From the NCBI RefSeq assembly GCF_001542625.1, contig NZ_CP016279.1:8494001-8558000 (forward strand): a stretch of DNA of 64,000 nt, given 5' to 3'. Shown piece after piece: positions 58,275 through 64,000 of this stretch. The position numbers were made by a program, and so were the translations under genes. This DNA comes from Streptomyces griseochromogenes (GTDB lineage Bacteria > Actinomycetota > Actinomycetes > Streptomycetales > Streptomycetaceae). Each line of letters opens with the position of its first letter. Position 1 is the stretch's first letter. The notes below the pieces were generated by a model that did no database searches, was not told where the DNA came from, and saw only the letters and a list, made by a program, of their open reading frames with translations.

Positions 58275-60160
58275 AGCGCCGCCGGGCTGACGAAGGTGTA
58301 GCCGAGTGCCTTGATGCCGTCGACGGTGTCCTTCAGCGGCTGCAGCGGGTAGTAGGGGTGGTAGAAGAAGCTCGCCACTCCGTCCCGTACGGCCAGGTTC
58401 GCCTTCGCCGACGCGATGAGGTCGGCGGGCAGCCGCGCCGGGTGGTTGTTGTAGGCCTCCGGCTCGTAGTTGCCGATGTTCTCGGGCAGCACCTTGGTGC
58501 CGTACACGTCCTTCACCTCGTACGGGAAGAACTGGCCGATGAACCGGTTCGGGTCGGCCGAGGACCCGCTGAGCGTTCCCGCGAAGTAGAGGGAACGCTC
58601 CAGGCGTGCCGAGAAGTCGGCGCCGAAGACCTTGTAGTCGGCCGCGGAGCCCGCGTAGTGCGGGGTGGTCCACAGGGTCGGCTTGGGCAGACCCGCCGCG
58701 GTGAACTGCAGCAGTGCGCTGGTGACCCTGCTCTGCGCCCAGAGTGCGGAGTCCTCGGCGACCGGGCCGTCGTAGACGACGTTGTTCGCGGCGTCGATGT
58801 GCGCCCGGTAGAACTCGAAGTCGTCACCGGTCACCCCGTTGTAGGGATTGGCGATGTTCTTGTACTGGTGCGTGTAGCCGTGGTCCATCAGGACCGCTCC
58901 GCGCGCCAGCATGTACGTCAGGGCGCTGACCACCTGCGGCCGTTGCGCGAGGGTGACCGTCTGCGGTACGCCGTTGTTGTAGGTGCCGTTGGGGTCGGTG
59001 TAGACGGGGATCACGTTGATGCCGTAGGGGATGTGCTCCGCGAAGAGGTAGTCGGCCATCGTGCGCAGCTCGGTGGGATCCGAGTCCGGGCTGATGTCCT
59101 CCAGGCGCACCATCGCCCGGTGCCGCTCGGCGGTGGCCGGGGCGAGGGCGTCGAAGAGCAGGTCCTCGAAGGCGATGACGCGATCGCTCTCGGAGACGTA
59201 GACGAAGGGGATCTCACCGATGTAGGTGAGGTTGGCGGAGCGGACCGCCCAGCCGAAGGTGTGCCCGCTGGAACTGTCCAGGCCCTCCGCGAGCCGGGTG
59301 ACGGCCGGATACCCGGGGCCCGTCAGGATGTCGGGGCGCAGCACTCCGCCGTCCTGGCCGGCGGGGATGGTGCGGGTCAGGGTCTGGCCGCGGTACGTCA
59401 CCTGCGTGACGTCGCCGACCGAGCCGCCGTCCTGGTAGTACGACGTCGTGGGGTCCCAGCCGTACTGCTGGGTGAACCGGGTGACGCCCACCGAGCCGGC
59501 CATGCCCCAGATGTTGGCGCCCATCCAGATCACCGGCTTCGTGCCGGCGAAGGCGTCCTGGTAGAAGGCGGCGGGGATGGCGTCCGGGACGTCGCCGCCG
59601 TAGTAGGTCGAGCCGATGTAGATCACGGCGGAGTACGAGTCGATCATCCCGGCGGTGTACTGCTGGACCGGCTTGGCCGTCACCGTGCCGAAGTGTCCGG
59701 CGAGGTTGGCGGTGGCCATCGCGTACAGCTCGCCCAGTTGCCCGTAGGGGCCGGTGGTGTCGTAGAGCACGAGGGCGCTCGGGTCGGCGGCGGCGTCCGC
59801 CGTGGCGAGCGGGGCGGCAGCCTGCCGGGCCAGGGCACTCTTGGCGCTCGCGGTGCGCGCCGGGGCCGCGGTCGCGTGCGCGGTCCTGGTGGTCTTCCGG
59901 TACCGCCGGGCGTGGCGGGCGGTGTCCGCCTTGAGCTGGGCCTGCGCCCAGCCCTTGAGGTTGACGCGGTTGAGTCCGGACGTGGTGCCGCGCTGCTCGC
60001 CCGGGCGGCGGCTCCCCCCGGCCGCCTGGGCGTCGGCGGCCAGGAATGTGCCGCTGAGCAGGGCCGCGACGAGCAGCAGGACGATGGAAATCCTGGAGGT
60101 TCCCCGCCTCCGGGACGAGATCAGAGGTCTCACGAATCTTCCCCCCACTTTGCCAATCAT
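58271..60160 (-). CDS. Exported DUF2334 polysaccharide deacetylase-like protein
   Basis: An approximately 629-residue exported protein. A signal peptide or anchor (ISIVLLLVAALLSGTFLAADAQA) precedes an Ala/Arg/Thr-rich linker. The large C-terminal part contains a DUF2334 domain with MVRLEDISPDSDPTELRTMADYLFAEHIPYGINVIPVYTDP and VLMDHGYTHQYKN, the Asp and His motifs of the NodB/CE4-like deacetylase fold. The segment before it (ALVLYDTTGPYGQLGELYAMATANL) may be a second domain. ATG 60160 lies inside a perfect palindrome; an in-frame GTG at 60190 is the alternative and the ribosome binding site is unclear. It is coupled to the GH113-like gene. Confidence 0.82.
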   Translation of the reverse strand: MIGKVGGRFVRPLISSRRRGTSRISIVLLLVAALLSGTFLAADAQAAGGSRRPGEQRGTTSGLNRVNLKGWAQAQLKADTARHARRYRKTTRTAHATAAPARTASAKSALARQAAAPLATADAAADPSALVLYDTTGPYGQLGELYAMATANLAGHFGTVTAKPVQQYTAGMIDSYSAVIYIGSTYYGGDVPDAIPAAFYQDAFAGTKPVIWMGANIWGMAGSVGVTRFTQQYGWDPTTSYYQDGGSVGDVTQVTYRGQTLTRTIPAGQDGGVLRPDILTGPGYPAVTRLAEGLDSSSGHTFGWAVRSANLTYIGEIPFVYVSESDRVIAFEDLLFDALAPATAERHRAMVRLEDISPDSDPTELRTMADYLFAEHIPYGINVIPVYTDPNGTYNNGVPQTVTLAQRPQVVSALTYMLARGAVLMDHGYTHQYKNIANPYNGVTGDDFEFYRAHIDAANNVVYDGPVAEDSALWAQSRVTSALLQFTAAGLPKPTLWTTPHYAGSAADYKVFGADFSARLERSLYFAGTLSGSSADPNRFIGQFFPYEVKDVYGTKVLPENIGNYEPEAYNNHPARLPADLIASAKANLAVRDGVASFFYHPYYPLQPLKDTVDGIKALGYTFVSPAAL

Positions 60161-60168
60161 TGGCAAAG
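60148..60168. promoter_or_regulatory. Perfect palindrome on the DUF2334 start codon (operator candidate)
   Basis: Arms CTTTGCCAA and TTGGCAAAG are perfectly complementary around a TCA centre. The minus-strand ATG of the DUF2334 gene falls in the centre and right arm. A 9-bp-arm dyad in a locally AT-rich stretch is very unlikely by chance, and its place suits a repressor, or an RNA hairpin sequestering the start. Confidence 0.6.
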
Positions 60169-60368
60169 GATTTTTCCGGATGGAAGCCACCGATTATTCT
60201 GGCGGCCAAGAAGGGCGTCAATGGGTCACATGGTGAATTCGGGTGGCCCATCAGACATCGTCGGAAGATCCGACATGCCCTTTTTCAGGTTTCCCTTCTG
60301 ATGCGCCCCCGACGTCTGCTACGTTCACCTTCGCGCGTTGGGGACGCGCATCGAAATGTGGGGGGAAA

Positions 60369-60590
60369 ATGTACGGACGACCCGCCCTGGGGGCACTGCT
60401 GCCCCTTGCCGGGGCGATGGCCGCACCGGAAGCAATACCAGGCTTACCTTTGGCCAGAGCGCTACAGGAGATAGCCGGAGCCGGATTTCTGTTCTACTGC
60501 CTGACCGCCTTCCTGATACTGCTGGCCCGGATACGATTGCGCCGCCAAGCGCTGCGGCAGGCGCATGCCGGGGGCAACCGTGATCATTGA
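60369..60590 (+). CDS. Small single-helix membrane protein of the polysaccharide locus
   Basis: A 73-residue protein starting MYGRPALGALLPLAGAMA. A hydrophobic helix (about residues 37-56, GAGFLFYCLTAFLILLARIRL) is followed by a basic tail (RLRRQALRQAHAGGNRDH), giving a cytosolic C-terminus. GGGGGGAAA immediately precedes the ATG. The gene overlaps the following glycosyltransferase by about 26 bases, so the two are coupled. Small membrane partners often accompany processive synthases (compare PgaD), but the sequence does not resemble PgaD. Confidence 0.65.
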   Translation: MYGRPALGALLPLAGAMAAPEAIPGLPLARALQEIAGAGFLFYCLTAFLILLARIRLRRQALRQAHAGGNRDH

Positions 60591-61833
60591 GTTGCTCCTG
60601 TGGTCGAGCATCACACTGATCGTGATGGCCGGCTGTTACAACACCAGCCTTTTCCTTCTCTCACGGCGCAGAATTCGCCGCTCCCGGACCGACCGGAGAC
60701 CGCGCTTCTACGTATTTCTGCTCGCCTGTCTGAACGAGGAGAAAGTACTTTCCGAAAGCCTGGCGCGCATCACTTCTCTGCCCGCCGGGAATTTCATGGC
60801 ACTGGTCATCGACGACGGTTCGGACGACCGCACCGGCGAGATCGCGCTGGCCGCGGATCCGGCCCTGGTCCGGCTGCACCGGCGTACCCCGCCGAACGCC
60901 CGCCGGGGCAAGGGCGCCGCGCTCAACGACGGCGTACGGCACCTCAGGGAGTCCGGCCTGCTGGCCGGGCATGACCCGGCGGACGTCGTCCTGTGCGTGG
61001 TCGACGCCGACGGACGGCTGGACCCGCACGTCGTGCAGTCCGTGGATCCGTGCTTCGACGATCCCGCCACGGGCGCGGTCCAGATCTGCGTCCGTATGTA
61101 CAACCGGGGGCAGGGGCTGCTGGCCCGCATGCAGGACATGGAGTTCGTCGTGTACGGCGACGTGTTCCAGAGCGCGCGCCGCTTCATCGGCAGCGTGGGC
61201 ATGGGCGGCAACGGGCAGTTCATGCGGCTGTCCGCGCTCAACACGCTGAACGCCGTGGATGGTGCCGGCCCGTGGAGCGACAGCCTCACCGAGGACCTCG
61301 ACCTCGGCGTGCGGCTGATCGCCAAAGGCTGGACCAACATGCACTGCACCACGGCCGCGGTCTCCCAGCAGGCCGTGCTCAGCCTGCGGCGCCTGATCCG
61401 GCAGCGATCCCGCTGGTTCCAGGGCCATCTGCAGTCCGCCGGTCTCGTCCCGCTCATCCTGCGGGAGGTACCGACCCGGCCCGCGCTGGACATGCTCTAC
61501 CACCTGTCCAGTCCGGTCCTGATCCTGCTCACCTCGCTGCTGCCGGTCTCGTTCCTGGTCGCCCTGGGCGCCACCGTCACGGCCTCGGTCCAGGTGGGAC
61601 ATCCGCTCGTCTCGCCCATGTGGCTGCTCGGCCCGTATCTGCTCTCGTTCACGACCGCCTACGCGTACGGGTTCATCTACGCCAAGCGGGAGCGCGAACT
61701 CGGGCTGGTGCGCAGCGTCCTGCTCGCCCACGTCTTCGTCTTCTACGGCTACATCTGGTTCGCCGCCGGCTGGTGGGGGTTCTGGCGGATGCTCACCGGC
61801 AAGCAGACCTGGCTGAAGACCGCGCGCACCTGA
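60565..61833 (+). CDS. Processive family 2 glycosyltransferase (polysaccharide synthase)
   Basis: A 422-residue membrane GT2. The catalytic motifs are complete: LVIDDGSDDRTGE (UDP-sugar), VVDADGRLDP (metal), GNGQFMR, SLTEDLDLGVRL (base, TED) and RQRSRWFQGH (QxxRW, the mark of processive synthases such as cellulose, hyaluronan or poly-GlcNAc synthase). One helix precedes the catalytic domain (IELLLWSSITLIVMAGCY) and about three follow (VLILLTSLLPVSFLVALGA, LGPYLLSFTTAYAYGFIY, LLAHVFVFYGYIWFAAGWWG). The start is ATG 60565 or GTG 60580; the latter has GGGGG at good distance. Product identity is not known. Confidence 0.92.
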   Translation: MPGATVIIELLLWSSITLIVMAGCYNTSLFLLSRRRIRRSRTDRRPRFYVFLLACLNEEKVLSESLARITSLPAGNFMALVIDDGSDDRTGEIALAADPALVRLHRRTPPNARRGKGAALNDGVRHLRESGLLAGHDPADVVLCVVDADGRLDPHVVQSVDPCFDDPATGAVQICVRMYNRGQGLLARMQDMEFVVYGDVFQSARRFIGSVGMGGNGQFMRLSALNTLNAVDGAGPWSDSLTEDLDLGVRLIAKGWTNMHCTTAAVSQQAVLSLRRLIRQRSRWFQGHLQSAGLVPLILREVPTRPALDMLYHLSSPVLILLTSLLPVSFLVALGATVTASVQVGHPLVSPMWLLGPYLLSFTTAYAYGFIYAKRERELGLVRSVLLAHVFVFYGYIWFAAGWWGFWRMLTGKQTWLKTART

Positions 61834-61957
61834 GGACGCCCGTACCTCGCCCGCGGCCTTCCCGCCGCGCGTCTCTCATCTCTCATCTCTCATCTCCGCA
61901 CCGCTCACACCCTGACGCGGTCCTGTGACGACCGCGCATGCCCTAGGGGGGCCTGTC

Positions 61958-63121
61958 ATGTCCACACATCCGTCAGTCGTGCCCGTACGCGCCATGCTCG
62001 TGCTCGGGACCCGGCCGGAGGCGATCAAACTGGCGCCGGTGGCGCGGGCGATGGCCGACGACACACAGTTCGAACCGATCGTCGTCACCACCGGCCAGCA
62101 CCGCGAGATGCTCCAGCAGATGCTCGGCCTGCTGTGCGTCGACGTACGGATCGCCCTCGATGTGATGCGCAGCCGCCAGGAGCTGTCCGAGCTGACCGCC
62201 CGGCTGGTCGGCGAGCTCGGCGAGGTCATGCGCGACCAACGGCCGGACCTGGTCGTGGTGCAGGGGGACACCACGACCGCGCTGGCCGGCGCCCTGGCCG
62301 CCTTCTACGAGAAGATCCCGGTCGCCCATGTCGAGGCGGGACTGCGCACCGGAGTCATCGACAACCCCTTCCCGGAGGAGCTCAACCGCAGCCTGATCGG
62401 CCGCATCGCCCGCTGGCACTTCGCCCCGACCCCGCGCGCGGCCCGGCACCTGACCGACGAGGGCGTCTCCGCCGAGCAGGTCTTCACCACCGGCAACACG
62501 GTGATCGACAACCTGCTGTGGGTGCTGGCCGAGGGGACCGGGACCTCCGCGTTCCGCACCGGCGCCAAGCGGATCCTGGTCACCCTGCACCGGCGGGAGA
62601 ACCAGGGCGAGCGGATGCGCGGCATGGGCCGGGCGCTGGCCCGGCTCGCCGGGCGCGGTGACGTGGAGATCGTGCTGCCGCTGCACAAGAGCCCCGCGGT
62701 ACGGGACGCGCTGCTGCCCGAACTCGACGGCCACACCGGCATCTCGCTCGTCGAGCCGCTCGGCTACCTGGACTTCGCGGCGACGCTGGCCGAGTGCGAC
62801 CTGGTCCTCACCGACTCCGGCGGTATCCAGGAGGAGGCCCCCAGTCTGAGCAAGCCCGCGCTGGTGCTGCGCACCACCACCGAGCGTCCGGAGGCGGTCG
62901 AGGCGGGTGCGGCCCTGCTGATCGGCACGGACCCGGACGCCATCGTGAGCTGGGCCGAGCGGCTCCTCGACGATCCGGCGCAGTACCGCAGGATGGCGGC
63001 CGCGGGCAATCCGTTCGGCGACGGGCTGGCCGCCACCCGCGTACTCGCCCAGCTCGCCGAGGACTTCGCCGCCGAAGTGCCGGTCGGCCTCACCGCGTCC
63101 GGGCCATACTCGGCGGCATGA
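61958..63121 (+). CDS. wecB: UDP-N-acetylglucosamine 2-epimerase (non-hydrolysing)
   Basis: A 387-residue epimerase that interconverts UDP-GlcNAc and UDP-ManNAc. Motifs: LVLGTRPEAIKLAPVARAM, VVTTGQHREMLQQML, LVVVQGDTTTALAGALAAFYEKIPVAHVEAGLRTG, NPFPEELNRSLIGRIA, LHRRENQGERM, VLTDSGGIQEEAPSLSKPALVLRTTTERPEAVEAG. These cover both Rossmann domains and the allosteric/active-site Glu and His residues. It follows the glycosyltransferase by about 120 bases and could supply ManNAc donor for the polymer or for another wall polysaccharide. ATG 61958 follows TAGGGGGG. The stop overlaps the next gene by ATGA. Confidence 0.95.
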   Translation: MSTHPSVVPVRAMLVLGTRPEAIKLAPVARAMADDTQFEPIVVTTGQHREMLQQMLGLLCVDVRIALDVMRSRQELSELTARLVGELGEVMRDQRPDLVVVQGDTTTALAGALAAFYEKIPVAHVEAGLRTGVIDNPFPEELNRSLIGRIARWHFAPTPRAARHLTDEGVSAEQVFTTGNTVIDNLLWVLAEGTGTSAFRTGAKRILVTLHRRENQGERMRGMGRALARLAGRGDVEIVLPLHKSPAVRDALLPELDGHTGISLVEPLGYLDFAATLAECDLVLTDSGGIQEEAPSLSKPALVLRTTTERPEAVEAGAALLIGTDPDAIVSWAERLLDDPAQYRRMAAAGNPFGDGLAATRVLAQLAEDFAAEVPVGLTASGPYSAA

Positions 63122-63822
63122 CATCGTCACCCCTGCGTCCCCGCCGCCGGATCCCGCCGATTCCGCAGGGGCGCAGGGGCCGTCTTCTCACGACCCTGGC
63201 ACTCGCGCTCGCCCTGACCGCACTGCTGTCGGTCACCCTGAGCCAGTGCCGGGGCAACGGCTCACCGCCGCCCGAGCCGTGGATCGACGGCACGACGCAC
63301 GGCCGCTGGCTCTCGGTGTTCAACGGCCACGGCACCAACCTGGGCGACGACGACTCCCTGTCGCTGTCCCCCAGGGCCGCCGAGGACCCCGGCACCACGC
63401 ACGCGAGCCTCGTGGTGAGCACCGCCTCGTACAGGGACGTGCGGTACGAGGCGCGGATGCGGACCGTGCGACAGCTGCGCGATCCCGACCCGAACCCGTG
63501 GGAGGTCCCCTGGCTGGTGTGGGCGTACACCGACCCGGAGCACTTCTACTACATCACCCTCAAGCCCAACGGCTGGGAGCTGGGCAAGCGGGATCCCGCG
63601 TATCCGGGGGGCCAGCGCTTCCTGGCCACCGGGAAGACCCGGTACCCCGTGGGCGACTGGTACGAGGTGCGGGTCGGGCAGCGCGGCGCGGTGCTCGCGG
63701 TGTCCGTCGGCGGGAAGCCGCTGGTGACGTTCACGGACACCGAGCGCCCGTACCAACACGGCAGAGTGGGGGCGTACACCGAGGACGCGACGGTGAGGTT
63801 CCAGGGCCTGGTGGCGCGTTGA
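63118..63822 (+). CDS. Membrane-anchored protein with LamG/DUF1080-like fold
   Basis: A 234-residue protein translationally coupled to the epimerase (ATGA). A basic n-region and hydrophobic helix (LLTTLALALALTALLSVTLSQC, residues about 23-44) anchor it or direct its export; the Cys in SQC does not make a clean lipobox. The rest reads as a beta-sandwich: SLVVSTASYRDVRYEARMRTVRQLRDPDPNPWEVPWLVWAYTDPEHFYYITLKPNGWELGKRD and DWYEVRVGQRGAVLAVSVGGKPLVTFTDTERPYQHGRVGAYTEDATVRFQ, typical of concanavalin-like sugar-binding or DUF1080 domains. A polysaccharide-binding role fits the context. No catalytic motif is evident. Confidence 0.78.
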   Translation: MTSSPLRPRRRIPPIPQGRRGRLLTTLALALALTALLSVTLSQCRGNGSPPPEPWIDGTTHGRWLSVFNGHGTNLGDDDSLSLSPRAAEDPGTTHASLVVSTASYRDVRYEARMRTVRQLRDPDPNPWEVPWLVWAYTDPEHFYYITLKPNGWELGKRDPAYPGGQRFLATGKTRYPVGDWYEVRVGQRGAVLAVSVGGKPLVTFTDTERPYQHGRVGAYTEDATVRFQGLVAR

Positions 63823-63834
63823 CGCCGAAAAGGC

Positions 63835-63880
63835 GACGGCACCTGCCCAGTCCGGTCGGGGACTGCGGGCAGGCGCCGTC
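63835..63880. terminator. Strong terminator after the polysaccharide operon
   Basis: A long stem built of three blocks: GACGGC, CTGCCC and GTCC pair with GGGAC, GGGCAG and GCCGTC with small internal loops. It lies 12 bases after the last gene of the operon and 41 bases before the stop of a convergent gene, so it may serve both. Confidence 0.85.
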
Positions 63881-63921
63881 AGTGTTCCGTACGCCTTTGT
63901 ACGGGACGTTCTGATGAACCG

Positions 63922-64000
63922 TCAGACCATCAGGGCACGGTCCGTCGGGCGGATCGGCGCCGGCAGGTCGCTGGCTCCGGTCAGGTGGCGGTCGACGCCG
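63922..64000 (-). CDS. 3' end of an unidentified minus-strand gene (partial)
   Basis: The last 25 residues are visible: GVDRHLTGASDLPAPIRPTD followed by RALMV and a TGA stop. The frame is open to the window edge. The Pro-rich end and the placement behind a terminator indicate a real gene, but I do not recognise the product. Confidence 0.6.
   Translation of the reverse strand, partial: GVDRHLTGASDLPAPIRPTDRALMV

Overview
The window is chromosomal DNA from a high-G+C actinomycete, almost certainly a Streptomyces. The support is the very high G+C with strong third-position bias, frequent GTG starts, GGAGG-type ribosome binding sites, ANTAR regulator/tRNA/pyruvate kinase and polA/rpsA/coaE neighbourhoods typical of the Streptomyces core, and intergenic repeats of a Streptomyces kind.

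Layout. 1-1.9 kb: an IS110-family transposase next to a truncated GH3 glycosidase remnant. 1.9-4.7 kb: small genes (S4 RNA-binding protein, DoxX, DUF6343-like, TPR) around a badly decayed acyltransferase pseudogene. 4.7-20 kb: housekeeping block with coaE, a PAC2 protein, rpsA, a methyltransferase, hrpB, a DUF3068 membrane protein, a lytic transglycosylase, a DUF4184 membrane protein and polA. 20-23 kb: an FdhF/YdeP-type molybdopterin oxidoreductase and a hotdog thioesterase. 23.8-29.5 kb: a complete five-gene branched-chain amino acid ABC importer (binding lipoprotein, two permeases, two ATPases). 29.7-32.9 kb: ANTAR response regulator, an unusual tRNA with anticodon CAA, pyruvate kinase and a SIMPL protein. 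33-38.5 kb: a Tat-exported 5'-nucleotidase, an orphan siderophore-type pair (PLP decarboxylase plus N-hydroxylating monooxygenase, coupled by an ATGA overlap) and a GNAT acetyltransferase. 38.5-46.2 kb: NAD(P)-binding protein, aminopeptidase N, chorismate mutase, AraC regulator divergent from a GH35 beta-galactosidase, and a zinc metallopeptidase-like protein with a C-terminal zinc ribbon.

46.2-56.2 kb is the most coherent accessory unit: eleven genes whose content and order closely follow the KstR2 regulon of mycobacteria and rhodococci, which degrades the last two steroid rings (HIP, rings C/D). It has two SDRs, EchA20, IpdA, IpdB, IpdC, FadA6, KstR2, IpdF, a FadE30-like acyl-CoA dehydrogenase and a second, short acyl-CoA dehydrogenase. 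Each of its two divergent promoter regions carries a 14-bp site that fits the published KstR2 box at nearly every conserved position, so two operators could control all eleven genes. The HIP-CoA ligase FadD3 is not in the window.

57.2-63.8 kb is a probable exopolysaccharide locus: a DUF2334 deacetylase-like exported protein translationally coupled to a GH113-like lipoprotein, divergent from a small membrane protein, a processive GT2 synthase with a QxxRW motif, a UDP-GlcNAc 2-epimerase and a coupled membrane-anchored jelly-roll-type protein. A perfect 9-bp-arm palindrome sits on the start codon of the DUF2334 gene. The window ends in the 3' end of an unidentified minus-strand gene behind a strong terminator.
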